Source: Acanthaster planci (lineage: Eukaryota; Echinodermata; Asteroidea; Valvatida; Acanthasteridae). From it: DNA of 53,769 nt. Below the pieces are notes generated by a model that worked only from the letters and a program-made list of their open reading frames with translations, was not told the DNA's origin and did no database searches. The stretch is from assembly GCF_001949145.1 (NCBI RefSeq), contig NW_019091543.1, forward strand, positions 339,150 through 392,918, in the 5' to 3' direction. This document shows, piece after piece, positions 1-10,994 of the stretch. The first letter of the stretch is position 1; every line of letters begins with the position of its first letter. Made by a program: the position numbers and the translations under genes.

Positions 1-158
1 TGTCCAGGTATACACCAAAAAGTTAACTCTGTGAATATAAAGAGATGTAATGTTACACATATTCATCATGAATGGCAATTGCATCATAATTAAGCCCTCT
101 CCAAATTTATGGAAATGTAACTTGTTTAATGAATGATATTTCTCACTCTTTTCTGCAG

Positions 159-209
159 AGCTTAGGTGATCAGGGGGAACAAACCCTCCAACAGGCTCAA
201 TCTCCCATG
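159..209 (+). CDS. Short internal exon of a BEN-like gene (phase 0)
   Basis: A pyrimidine-rich acceptor ending ttttctgcag precedes this 51-nt segment and a strong gtaagc donor follows it. It encodes 17 residues beginning SLGDQGEQ, rich in Gln and Ser, open in phase 0 at both ends. The next exon (412-525) starts with the same Ser-Leu-x-Asp sequence and has the same phase, so the two look like duplicated exons. The segment is low complexity and shows no catalytic motif; it probably forms a flexible linker. Its membership of one transcript with 412-525, 971-1156 and the BEN-like tail is inferred from strand, spacing and phase. Upstream exons would lie outside the window. Confidence 0.55.
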
Positions 210-411
210 GTAAGCCCTGTCAAGGTGTACATCAAGAAGTTGACAAATGCTAACTTCACCCACATGTGTACATTCTTGAGAATTGTTATGTTGCTGTTTT
301 TCTCTGTGAGCAAGGAGAGATATAATGTTAAACATTTCTAATGAATGTCAATGTCATTTTAATAATGGAAATGTAATTTTAAAAAAATGATGTTTCTTAC
401 TTTTTCTACAG

Positions 412-525
412 AGCTTAGATGACCCAAACTCTCCGACCAGCCAACAGGGAAGCCCCAGCCAGGCATTCTTCCCAGAGCTGAGCTTCCTTTCGGATGAGGT
501 GACATCTGAGCAAAGCCCAGCTAAA
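412..525 (+). CDS. Ser/Pro/Gln-rich internal exon of the same BEN-like gene
   Basis: This 114-nt exon is bounded by ttttctacag and the consensus donor gtaagt. It is open in phase 0 and encodes 38 residues starting SLDDPNSP and ending SEQSPAK. The composition (Ser, Pro, Gln, Glu with some Phe and Leu) is that of a disordered linker. Its start is alike in sequence and phase to the exon at 159-209, which suggests internal exon duplication; such symmetric exons can be skipped or repeated without shifting the frame. No known domain is recognised. The exon structure is seen in the sequence; the gene assignment is inferred. Confidence 0.6.
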
Positions 526-909
526 GTAAGTACAAGAACTCCTTCCAGATGAATTCTGCAACGCATACATGAGGATGTGACAGGCAATTTACCACTTGTC
601 TCCCTCTCCCTGACTTTCAATTCAAAACTTTGAACGTTGGAAAAAAAACAGCCTAAGCTCTCGCATTTTCTTACAAAGATTACACCGAGCAAATGTTGAA
701 GCTCACCTGGTGAGAAAAACTGCAACTTGTTTGATTTTAACTTGTGCATTTCTGAAAAGTGAGCTTATTTTTAGGCTTTTACGTGCAATCTAAATTGTCC
801 AATGATACCACTATATGAAATAAAACTAGGTCATATACCAACATAAAAGAGCCAAGATTATACATGTAATACAGTGCAACTGTCTTTTCCATTGTTCTTC
901 AAAATACAG

Positions 910-951
910 GAGTCATGGTCACCCAAGCTCACCAGCGCCCCAGCAAAAATG
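910..951 (+). CDS. Candidate 42-nt phase-0 microexon
   Basis: After an acceptor ending aaaatacag, 14 codons (starting ESWSPK, ending SAPAKM) run to a gtgaca donor-like site. The ending (…APAKM) resembles those of the two upstream exons (…QSPM and …SPAK), which supports a third member of the duplicated exon set. Only 19 nt separate it from the next acceptor (ttgcag at 970), which is too short for an ordinary intron. It may therefore be an alternative exon, or the acceptor at 970 may be used instead. If read straight through, the frame stops soon afterwards. Plausible but unproven. Confidence 0.35.
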
Positions 952-970
952 GTGACAATCCCACTTGCAG

Positions 971-1156
971 GATTTGCAGATGTTACGCAAGATGGCGAGT
1001 CAGATTGATGACTTGTGGAAACACAAGTTCGTCACTGACTCATCATCTATGCCTTCGTCTGCTGTCCCTGCACATCCCCCGTCACCATCGACCATCACCA
1101 GACCATCTGCTGCCCTGGCCTCCTCTGCTTCTCCTGACCTTCATCCCCTGCAATGA
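971..1156 (+). CDS. Coiled-coil and Ser/Pro tail exon of the BEN-like gene
   Basis: Following the acceptor cacttgcag, 61 codons run in phase 0 to a TGA. The first 20 residues (starting DLQMLRKMASQIDDLW) have Leu, Met and Ile in heptad-like spacing, as in a short coiled coil. The rest is a Ser/Pro/Ala-rich tail. Third codon positions favour C and G, as in real coding sequence. A coiled coil followed by a linker and a BEN domain is a known layout in invertebrate BEN proteins. Here the frame stops before the BEN-like segment at 1284, and no convincing donor joins the two. Either splicing was missed or the gene is degenerate. Confidence 0.5.
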   Translation, partial: DLQMLRKMASQIDDLWKHKFVTDSSSMPSSAVPAHPPSPSTITRPSAALASSASPDLHPLQ

Positions 1157-1283
1157 AAATCGAATCCCTCTTTTCGGAAATAATCATGGACCTAAAGAAT
1201 GGTTCCTCATCTGAGGCAAATTTTGCACTTTTTTTGGTCTGTGTATTATTTTCCAAGAGGGAGATGAAGATGAGTAATTGTAA

Positions 1284-1445
1284 GGGGGTGCGGGGAAGGA
1301 GAAGCTTGGTATCATCCGCCTCAATGCCATCAAGGCCATTGTCAGGGAGAAGACTGCTCTTGGCCTGGGCCAGTTTGAAATGTACTGGCGCCGGGAATGC
1401 GTCAAGGCTATCGACGAGGGTTGCAGATGCCTCAATCGTTGTTAA
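1284..1445 (+). CDS. BEN-like C-terminal tail
   Basis: This open segment ends in TAA at 1443-1445. From residue 5 it reads KEKLGIIRLNAIKAIV and later has an aromatic/basic stretch ending YWRRECVKAIDEGCR. That resembles the end of BEN domains, which bind DNA or protein in transcriptional repressors: a basic-Leu start, a helix with xxAIxxxV, then W…CVxxIDxxCR. In-frame stop TAA at 1281 precedes it, and the only acceptor there (taag, 1281-1284) is weak. The front half of a BEN domain is not visible, so this is either a final exon with an unusual acceptor or a remnant. The family call comes from recall of the consensus, not a search. Confidence 0.4.
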   Translation, partial: GGAGKEKLGIIRLNAIKAIVREKTALGLGQFEMYWRRECVKAIDEGCRCLNRC

Positions 1446-1587
1446 ACAGTTCGTGTAATGTTTATGGTTTCATAATTTATAACTAGGCTGTACAATGCCC
1501 ACAACTTGGTGTAATCTTTTTTTCCTAATCTACTGTAATATTCAACTGAACGAAACATAAAGAGCAAAAAGATCACAGTATTGTGCA

Positions 1588-1593
1588 AATAAA
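1588..1593 (+). terminator. Poly(A) signal AATAAA
   Basis: AATAAA lies 143 nt after the TAA of the BEN-like tail, in A/T-rich sequence typical of a 3' UTR. It fits the end of the plus-strand gene at 0.1-1.45 kb. Confidence 0.5.
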
Positions 1594-3339
1594 AGTTCAT
1601 TGACTGAATGAAAGAAAAGGTTCACGTGTATCATTTAAGAAAGTGAGTTTTAAAATTCTGTGAAATTTATTTGATGTTCATCAAACACAGTGACCTCTTT
1701 GCTTATTACTACTTCCAGCTCTAATCTGATAGATCTAATGAATATCTGTACCCCAACTTTGGTAACGAGGTAGAAGGGTGCCATCTGAAAAATGGCTGCG
1801 TGCACATTTCGGAAATATTTTTCGGGGAGGGGTGATTTTGTTTTTTGCTAATTTGCTAACCAACAGAAAATAGGAAAGAAAGAGAAAAATTAAGGACTGA
1901 AGACAAATTTTGTTTGAGAAACCTCAGGGATTTCGGCTTGCCCATTGAGCCCTGAACAAAGCTGATTTTATCAGACGAATGGGTTGTCGATCGACGTGGA
2001 AAACATGGCTACGCCGAGACAGGAACAAAAAGTGAAATTTGCGAGTAGTGATTGGAAAGGTTCCTTGGAAAGATTTATTGAAGCAAATTCTTCTCAATTT
2101 TAAAGACATTTCCAATTTTTTTTAAAAATTACATTACTCTGATTTGTCCTTTTACGGAAGTGTTTGAGGTGCTTTTGGTATTTAGATGCATGCTGTATCA
2201 AAGCTTTCGCCCCGGAAGTACCATACTTGATACCATCACAACACTATTCACACCATGCTTCTCCAGGGTCGTAAAGCTTACGAAAGCAGTCGCCCACCAC
2301 ATGCTCATCTTCCGTATCAGCCAGTAATAATTTGTCACAGTAAGACAATTTCTGCCATGATTTTGATTTTGTCCCCTGACTGAATTTGTACAGTATGTAC
2401 ACATACATGTACGTAGATGTACAGCACTCACTTTGACCATGTACTGTACATGTACACGTAAGGTATACACTGTACATGTACCTATTTCCAAAAAGCCACT
2501 TAAATCGGCCATACGGCTTCGAGCCTCGCAGCGCTGCAAAGAATAAGTCTCTAAGGATGCATCCGAATCTCTGGTCTAGAGCTAAGTCCAGGTCTTCGCT
2601 CCATTAGAAATGCGGAGAGACGCGTAGACAATAGACCTAGCAGTAGCTCTGGAAGCCTGTTTCTGACACGGCCCATGAAATACGGACCCAATCGGAGTCA
2701 TGCGCATGTATGATAATTAGGAGAAAGGCCAGTCATGTGAGAGGAATTAACCAATAACAGGTAAGATTCTGTTTTTTACGAGAGTCAGATTTTTGTGGAA
2801 ACCGGACATATTCACATGAAGTGGCTGTGGCGACAGCACTCTTCACTGGTTCCCACCTTTGGTTACGCAAAGAGAATTCTCGTTTAGTGGGAATCCACGA
2901 AATTAGTTCCTCGTACATTTTGAAGGGTCCCAAAGTGTCGTGTAAATAGAATTATTTTAACGTACAACTTTCACTAAGTTTTAGGGAAATTTTGAGCTCC
3001 GCGTGGTCAAATAACATTTACCCCACCAAAACTTACCTCCCAAATTTTATTCCATTTTTACACTGAACTCGAAGACCACAAATTGGAATGTGAAAAATCG
3101 CAATTCCGGTCTAACCGGAAAGATTCCTATGCCTGTTACAACCTTTAATAATATTAATGTTCAACTGAACATCCCGGCCCAGCGTTCGATTGAACCCGAT
3201 TGATTGCACCGGAATCTTTGCACGCGCGAAACATTTCACTCAGCTCCCCAGTAAGCTGTGTGCGACCACAAACCAGTCGACCTGATGTATGTACCTGAAC
3301 CTAAATGTAAACTCATGCTGTGCGTACAGACTAGTCGAT
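1594..3339. other. Non-coding stretch with ACATGTAC-rich patch
   Basis: No gene was recognised. Around 2390-2480 the DNA is crowded with near-palindromic tacatgtac and gtacatgtac words. The open frames here show no coding character. Confidence 0.5.
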
Positions 3340-3835
3340 CGTAAGATACTGCGCGATATACTCAACTTCGTCTCCGTCTCAGGCTTCATGTAGTGTTTTG
3401 CAATTACATGATTTTCTACAATTTTCCTATATTGGATGTGAAAAAATTGATCATTTGTGTTGAAATTTTCAAGAATAACCTCAAATCAGTCTCCGACATC
3501 GAGCTTCAAGTTTTGGGTAATGGTTCAATTTTTAGGGTGAAAATGTGTATTTTGGGTTTCACCATAGTGCTGTGCAGTTACATGGTTTTCTGTCATTTTC
3601 CTATATTTGGATGTGTAAAAATTGATCATTCGTATTGAAATTTTTAGGAATAACCCGAAATCAGACTCCAACATCATGCGTTAAGTTTGAAATAAAAAGA
3701 TTGAACGGTTCTCCTTTTGGGGTGAAAAATGTATATTTAGGGTTTCGCGACAGTGCTGTGCATATACATGATTTCTATCATTTTCCAATATTTCGATGTG
3801 TAAAAATTGATTATTCATGTTGAAATTCATGTAGA
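3340..3835. repeat. Degenerate ~180-bp tandem repeat, about 2.5 copies
   Basis: Units start near 3393, 3571 and 3757. Each runs from a (c)tgtgcagttacatg-like start through tttcctatatt, gatgtg(t)aaaaattgat, a gttgaaatt stretch, ctccgacatc and gggtgaaaaatgta. Spacings are about 178 and 186 bp. The partial unit upstream (tctccgtctc…gcttcatg) extends the array towards 3340. The frames open through it are a by-product of the repeat. Confidence 0.8.
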
Positions 3836-4323
3836 CGACATGGCTACGACTACTATGAGGTAGAAATGCTCTTGAGAACAAAGTCCAAACCTTTACTCTG
3901 TCAGCAGCTATAATTTGTGTGGCCGAGGTGCACTGGAAGAAAAATTTAAAAATACTATCTAAACTACAGACCTCCCTTCAACTTATGACCCCATGTTTTT
4001 TAAGTACATGACAGACGGGGCAAACATTTCGAGGACGACACAACGCCACTTCGGCGACGCAATTTTGCAAGTGGAAATTTGACAAATTACAATGTAGCTT
4101 CAGTCTTTAACGGTTGTTTTCATTTACTTGATAGTTTCCTTTTTTCAATTCATACATTTTAGAATTAATAATAACACGAGTTACTCCAAGTCCAATAACA
4201 ATTGAGAAGGAAATAAACTGTATACATGTATTTTTGCCCTTGAAATAAAAAAATCAAATGGTACTACATGTTCATGTACTTATGGCAAAATTTAATTGCC
4301 AACAACTGACACAGCAAAAAGAT

Positions 4324-4396
4324 CTATGTGAGCTTCTCCACAATTTTCCGAGTTGATGGTACATCATATCTCTTGTAGAAATATCCACCCCAGTAT
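4324..4396 (-). CDS. Candidate terminal exon, unknown protein
   Basis: On the minus strand an acceptor (ctttcacag) is followed by A plus 23 codons and a TAG. The peptide begins YWGGYFYKRYDVPSTRK and ends with a Lys/Glu-rich tail. The aromatic start followed by basic residues resembles the C-terminus of a small membrane-associated protein, but no family is recognised. It is preceded 680 nt upstream by another minus-strand exon-like segment (5080-5131), but the phases do not join directly, so at least one more exon would be needed. No clear minus-strand poly(A) signal follows. Confidence 0.35.
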
Positions 4397-5079
4397 CTGT
4401 GAAAGAATAATATAAAAGTAATCACAATCTGAATCAACTATTATAATGGTACGCAGAGTCATTCACGAAACTTAAAGCCGTGACATTTGCGTACAAACAT
4501 GCTAAATTAGTTATCTGTAGCTGGGGACGAGACCACTGGGTCACAAATTTATTTGCACGGGTACATTTAGGTACGAGTTGAGCAAAGTTCATTCTTAACT
4601 AGAAACTCACATGCAATGAAAACCATTCGAATCACGTGTAAACTCCTTCACGAAAGACGAAGGCACTAAACCTAGTCCCTTCCTTCCTCCATGCTTCAGT
4701 GAACATTGTTTTTTTAGGAAATTCAAAGTGGTCAAACCGGACATGAAATGCTGGCGTAAACATTCAACAGACAAGCAAGAGTCGTTCACTGGTCACACAC
4801 AATGAACACACGGACAAAATCTCACACAACAAATTTATTACCACGACGGATATTCACCCAACTACTACAATGAATACCACTTACGCCATTGTATGATACA
4901 AATGGTTAATTACCTGCACATTCAAGCCCTATTTAATTAATGGAACATAGAACAAAACATATCGATAGTTAACAACAAAAGCTATTCTCCAATACATCAC
5001 ACTGATAAGGGAATCCCGTTATACCAGGCCCGACCATGAAGTTGCACATATCGCATTGAACGTCGTTTTTCCATCTTAC

Positions 5080-5131
5080 CATTCGACCGATCAACTGTCC
5101 CTCCGCGTTAATAGTTCGTTCGTCATTCCAC
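5080..5131 (-). CDS. Candidate 52-nt internal exon, unknown protein
   Basis: An acceptor (aatttttag) and a good donor (gtaaga) flank a segment with one open frame, read as WNDERTINAEGQLIGRM after one leading base. The other two frames contain stops. It may belong to the same gene as 4324-4396, but its end phase (0) does not match the start phase there. Unrecognised. Confidence 0.35.
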
Positions 5132-5580
5132 CTAAAAATTGAAACAAAATAGTGTCTGAAACTCTGTGACTTTTTGCAGAAAATGTGCCTTTAGATTGAC
5201 TCTACTGCTTCATGATGCCAAACCTCTACTCCAGTTTCATCCATTTCATTGACAGTCAGCTATTTAGTTGATCACTGAGTTGTAATATTTAAGCATTGAG
5301 TAGAAAATAGGCTAAAAATTTGTGGAACTAAGTGAGAGGGACACTGTTGCAGGCCAGTCATGCCAGCGTGCGTGCTTGTATGGGGATACCTTGGCTACCC
5401 CACTCGGACAGTCGACAAAGTTCAACCAGGCTCAACTTTGCCCATCATTCGCAGGCTGGTTTACATTTGTCTGCCGCACTGGTTCCTGCCATGCCTTGCT
5501 ATTGCCAAAGAAGGTGTGAAAGAAATAGGGCAACCCAGTCTGTGCATCAAAGCTGAGTAGCATCGTTAGACTACACCATA
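5132..5580. other. Non-coding stretch
   Basis: Several overlapping open frames occur at 5322-5560 on the plus strand. None has a recognisable protein or splice-site support. Confidence 0.4.
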
Positions 5581-6000
5581 CATGCATGCAGCTCTACTGC
5601 TGCATGTAACAAAAAATCAATGTTGCAAGAATATTTCTGCAAGTCAATTCACAGAACTTGATCTCTTTTTTATTTTCATTTTCTGTGTTCCTGAATTTAT
5701 TTTGGGGAAGTATTGCTCTTACTTGAAGCAAACATGTTTCCTCAAAATTCTTGCCGCAGCATGAGGTTTATTGCCCGCCCTTCTGGATGTATCATGCACG
5801 CTTATCATGCAGTACATGAACATTGTTGGCCAGTTTGCCGTCATGATTACCTGAATAGCATAGTGGTATGAATTGTTAATAATTCTTAAGAAAAGTTGAC
5901 TGTTGATATTATTATATTGATTAAGGCAGGACTTTATCATTTTTTTGTGGTAATTTTTGGTAGTTTTTGTCCCCATTTAATCATTTTTTTTCCTATGTGC
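5581..6000. repeat. Diverged fragment of the 31-kb repeat family
   Basis: Recognisable blocks such as ttctgtgttc, gcatgtttcc(t/a)caaaatt, gaggtttattgcccgcccct-like and gtcatga.tacctg occur in the same order and strand as in 31550-31840 and 41090-41320. This copy is the most diverged of the three. Confidence 0.65.
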
Positions 6001-6231
6001 GTGCACAATGTGAAGATTGTATGTTGTGTGGGTTGAACTGCACTTTTGTCAAATACATTTTGTTACATTGATATATAAATTAGAGTTCTTCATTGTGCCA
6101 CACACCATTTGTTTTTAGTAACGTGCTAAAAGGTAAGCTGAGTGGTTACAACAGATTATTATAAAATCAGAACGTGTATTCCTTTTGTCCATACTTCTGC
6201 AAATCATCAGAACATGTTTGGTGTCTTTTTG

Positions 6232-6935
6232 GCTTAGGTGGTATTTCAGTATTACCGAATACCGCGGTCCTTTTTTAATACTGAACAGTACCGACTAACA
6301 ATCCACGAATACTGGAATACCGACTAATTCGGTATTGAATTTCAATACCGCGGTATTCTGGCTAATTTGTTCAGAATATTCCCACAACCATCTGAAGATG
6401 AAAGCAGACAATTACACCACAGCAGTGACTGCATACTTTGTGGTTTCAGTCACTCAGCATCGTGTTTGTATTGTCTCTTAAGGTGTGACATGATAAGATG
6501 TGACATGATACTTCAGCATACAGCCATTAACCCACCTGTCACAAGGTTTTCTTTTCCTATCACCGCCGTCAAGTTTGCGGTTTTGGAATGAGCTTGTAGG
6601 CATTGCTTATTGTATTGCTCACTGGCACATACATGTACATGTATCACAGCCCTACAGCTTGGGAACTAAAAATCAGCTGGTCTTCCGTGTCCGCACTGGA
6701 CTTTATTTTCCAAAGACTTTTATTAGCGGAACAGAAAATGTGAATGCTCCTTGTGCTAGCCTTGTGCTCTCTTTGGATCTTTTTTGTTCTTTATATACAA
6801 CATGTACAAGTATTGTGTGAAAATCTATCTAACCGAAGCCAGGAATGTGTGTTATAAACTATAAAATGATTCCATAAATCTGCATCTGTTCGACATCCAC
6901 GGCAATCAACGATCTTTTTTATTGTTGTCACATTC
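6232..6935 (-). mobile_element. End fragment of the GGTATTTCAGTATTACCG element, inverted
   Basis: It starts with ggcttaggtggtatttcag at 6232 and contains several copies of (a)ataccg(cgg)tatt. It then matches, in reverse complement, the segment from 33272 back to about 32600, including the ttgttcagaatattcccac and gacatccacggcaatcaacg blocks. It is therefore the terminal ~700 bp of a DNA transposon related to the one inside the hAT at 30-33.6 kb. No transposase was seen. Confidence 0.75.
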
Positions 6936-7814
6936 ATTCCAACCACTAAAATCTGATTCCTCACTTGTCACTGTTTGTATTTCAGTTTGTCTGGCATAAA
7001 TTGAGGACAATGCGGTTGATCAAAGAGATCTCTAGGTTGTGATTAATCAAATACCTTGTGATGTGTTTAGAATAATAAACTTCACTGTCATAGGACATGC
7101 TTAACCACTTCATGCCAGGGCATTTTTCAATGTTGATGATGCTGGGCCGGCATACTTATCATTTTTTCCGTTTTCAAAACTCTTAAAAAATTTATCATTT
7201 CATTTAATGGACGTTTATAGCCGCACGAAGTAATCTTCAGGCACTACTCTAAGTTGACAGGTGACCTTCATTGACGCCCGAGTATTTCAGCCAGGCCTGC
7301 AGCCTTGTAAGAGTAGCCCAGATTGTGCGGTGTTATGTAACTTTCTTTTGTTTACGAACCTGGCACAGTGCGCTGCTGACCTCTTTTCAATAGGGGCCAG
7401 ATTAGTGTGCAGCAGTGCCGTGTGGCTCATCGTTGCGGTGGTGGAGCGCTTTTGTCCCTGGTGGTAATCCGCTCACTATAAATAACCCAAACCCTGGTAT
7501 GCGGTTTCAAAACAAGGCTGGATTATCACCACTTTTGAGAGTGAAAAAATGTCGGTAATGTCCAGCAGCCTGGTCTTTTCTCCAAAAACGTCATTTTGAT
7601 TAAGCAGGCATGAGATGCAATGGTTTATATGACTATTCAATTCAAAGAAATATTTGAAATCACACGTAGTGAGTGACCTATCGCCCGTGAATTTTAGTGG
7701 TTTTTTCACTCTTGTGAACTAGGAAAATTCTGGAACTAGGAAAAAGACTAGCGGTACAACGGGCAGAGTGGACAACAATATTAGCTGTCGATCTCCGAAT
7801 TCAAGTTTCATGTA
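6936..7814. other. Non-coding stretch
   Basis: No gene or repeat structure is recognised. The open frame at 7261-7467 lacks coding character. Confidence 0.4.
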
Positions 7815-8005
7815 TGACCGCAGAACCGGGTTTTCAGCAGTATGGTGATTTTCCAGGAAGTCTGCCCTTCAGTAAGAAATTTCACAGACATTTTTTACAT
7901 GGATGTTTGTTCCTAATTTATTTACTTTTTTTTACGGGTACCCGGCCCACAAAAATGGAACCGGGTTTTGAAATAGACGGGCGGGTACCCGGTACAAGTT
8001 GTTCG
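7815..8005. repeat. GGGTACCCGG-type repeat, copy 1
   Basis: Contains gggtacccgg twice, with aaaaatggaaccgggttttg between. It aligns with 26975-27150 in the same order: gttttcagc, tacatggatgtttgtt, ctaatttatttac, gggtacc, aaaatggaacc, ttttga, gggcg(g/a)gtaccc. It looks like the end of a dispersed DNA element; the class is not determined. Confidence 0.65.
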
Positions 8006-10030
8006 GCCGAACTCATTGAATTCCAATCTCTCCTGACACATGTAGTTATTGCATGTACACAGGGTTCCTCTTACAGTTGCTCAACCCCTGTCAGATTCAA
8101 CCCAGGCTTTTTGGGACTTCAATTGTGTGATTTCCATTCTAGTTCTTTCATGAAAATTCAAGTTCCTCTACTTCATTCACGGCAGAGCAACTCTCTAGCC
8201 TTGACCCTGTCACTCTGTCAGTGTCCTAGGGGTCCTAACTCTGGTAACCTGTATCTCCTACTCCCACCAGCTAACCATTGCCATAATCAGACATTCTGGC
8301 GACTGGCTTTTGTAGGCAGATGTACAGATGAGGCTGGAGCTTTCCTGAACATCACTTAGAAGCATGCTAGCTATATAGGTTTCTTAATTTTTAGTTTTCT
8401 GTCATTTTTTCCACTCTCGATCTACACTGTAAGTAAGTTCAGCTCTCGTCCCTTGTCTGAGCCTTCATAACACAAGCATATGGCATGTTCCTCAAAATAT
8501 AGACATTAGATAATGTACAACTTTGGGGGTTCATTTTTCTTGAAGAGAACAGCATTGAATTAATTCCCAATGTCTGATGTAATGAGGGAAGTCATGGCTG
8601 ATATCTGGAACAATGATGACTGTGTCCATCTTTCAACTTAATTGGAGTTATTTAATTAAAGTCTTGAACGTCAGCATTTTTGACGTACGTGAACAACCTG
8701 TTGAAATCCTAGCCAATAAAATTTACTGAAGAGTGATAATTCCCACAGATTTATATGTGGTGAAAGGTGATCATGTTTACACATATTAAAACCATAATCA
8801 CAAAATTAAAAATACCTTTCACAATTAATTGGGTCCCGAAGTCAGCAGTCGCGAACATCATTTGATTTCGTCATTAGTTTAAAAAAAAATCGACTGCAAA
8901 AGCATTGAGTATAATCAAAATCGATGTACAACTTTAAAAAAGAGTGCAAAAGAGCACCCCCAAACCATCATCATTTTTACGACTGGACCGATCACATTTT
9001 CTTCAAGTATGTTTCTGAAAATTGCAGTCCAAAATACCGTTGATGGCGATTTTGCGGCTTCTGTCATTATCTCGTGGTGCCATTAGAGAAACATTTCGCT
9101 GCATCATGGCCTGTTTGACCTTTGACATCAACCCGGATATTGCGCCCACTTTATCATTCGATATTCATGAACCCCTCCAAGGAATGGCAACGCTCCAGGA
9201 TTTTTTCTCTTTGGACCAGGCTTCTCGAAAGAAAATCAGTCATACTGAATGACGTCAAAACAAAATGACGTCCGAGACATAAAATAAGATTCATGATCAA
9301 AATGTAATGCGCAGAGTTAATAATTTTAATGTAATTTTCAGCAGGGACATCTCCAAAATAAACGGCAAAATGAACATCGTGCATGGAATTTTCAAGCACT
9401 GCATGTGACAGCATTTTGGGCATTCTCGAACGTCATGCATTTTTGTCAAAATTCTAGAACGTCATCAAAATTCTGTCAAATATGACGTTTGCAACAAACA
9501 TATTGTATTCATTATACATTTTTGATGCAGCCAAACTTAAAAGATAATTTTCGGTGGTTGAAAGATATAAGACCTGGCAGATATGCTGGTATAGTGAGAG
9601 TGATTATAAACGGTAAGAGAATGAAGAGAGCCAAACTTTTCTCATAATTTTCCGTGGATTTTGTGCTCCTTTTTTCATGGCTTATATTTTTAAAAGTTAT
9701 TTTTTCAGGTGCTTTAAAATACATCAGTTGAAAAATATACTGAATTCTCCGTCTTGCTGAGAGAAGTTTTGAAATCAAGTCCTCTGGTGCAAACACTTTG
9801 ATATAAAAAATTAAATGAATTCAACCCCATTTGGTTTGCACTGGTAGCCAACCAAATGTCCACATTATGCGTAATTATCCCCAAACAATGATTTTTTTTA
9901 ATTATGAAGGTGCTAATTTGTATTTTACATGTTAAAAGTCACTTTTTGAGAAGTTTTGAAAAATGACATCCGGAGTTGCATTTTGGTCCATTTTATGAAG
10001 AACCTGCAACATCTGTGACCAGTGAAACCG
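8006..10030. other. Non-coding stretch with several TGACGT words
   Basis: No gene was recognised. Five TGACG(T)-type words, one of them a full TGACGTCA, are scattered over 9249-9490. An open frame through 8359 is fortuitous: it runs through the repeat above and has no domain. Confidence 0.4.
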
Positions 10031-10990
10031 TGGACGGGTTCTCAAGTACTGCTTTCTACTGGCACTTCTGAATTCTATGGCTTACTCCTATATCCAAACT
10101 TTCAGATTTCAGCGACAGGAGTCGCTTCACCAGATAAATCACTACAGTGGTACGCTCTCCCTACGCCTTGGCCTCCTCAAGAGACAGTTGTTCTTATGAG
10201 CATTTTACTTTTAGATTAACCCGAAGGTAATCCACATCTCGAAGCCTACAACGCCTTTAATAAATACATATGCTTGCTCACAGTAGAATAGACACTACAT
10301 CACAATGTGACCGAGTCAGTTCCTTAGGTACCTGACAAGATACTCTGTGCATTGCTGTCCCTTCCTTCACATGGAACATCTAGCTACTGTTGTCCTGTGC
10401 CAGACCCCCTCGTCTTCAGGTCTTAGTCACAAACAACCCTTTTCTTCTCCTTCCAACAGGGTAGAGTTGTAGGGTGTGTAAGACCTACATGCCCCTCTCT
10501 GTTAACATTACTCCCGGCAATTCTGTCAGAATTGGTCAGGAAAGACATCTTTTCCTTATGTTGTTCAGACCCTCCTAATCCAGAAGTCTGACTTTCCTAG
10601 ATCCCTTAAATCCCTAGCATCTACATTAGCAGCAAACAGTTCCCTACTACTCAAGGCACGATGAACAGTGTACATTGTAGTGGTTCAATTCAAACACCAA
10701 TAAGTGCAGTAACGATTCTTTTCTTCTACTATAAGACTCAGAACTGCAGTTTTCAATCATACTTAGCAACTGTCTGCTGTCACAGTTACCTAATGTGCTC
10801 CACCATCGACTCCCATTCCTTAGACCACACATGAACTCCAGGTATTTCCTTCCTGCTTTGTCCTCTTCAATGTTTCTTCCTAATACTGAGTCCATATCTG
10901 GCTGGGACTCGTGACGGGCATATTCCTATCTTGATGATAGATGGCCATTTATCTCTTTTATGTCTTTTTGTATTCTGTAGCCATCCCACC
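10030..10990 (+). pseudogene. Degenerate tyrosine-recombinase region of a DIRS-like element
   Basis: Read in several frames, 10040-10230 gives a stretch with YCFLLALLNSMAY, comparable to the FLLAL start of the catalytic part of DIRS recombinases. Further on, 10300-10450 gives phrases reminiscent of the segment between the catalytic Arg and the HxxR motif. The segment leads directly into sequence resembling the terminal repeat of the 38-43.5 kb DIRS element. Many stops and frameshifts are present. The evidence is weak on its own and is supported mainly by the adjacent repeat. Confidence 0.35.
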
Positions 10991-10994
10991 ACCT

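Noticed and set aside
7814-8359. 181-codon plus-strand open frame
   Set aside because: Its first third is the GGGTACCCGG repeat also found at 27 kb without a frame. The remainder lacks domain or splice support.
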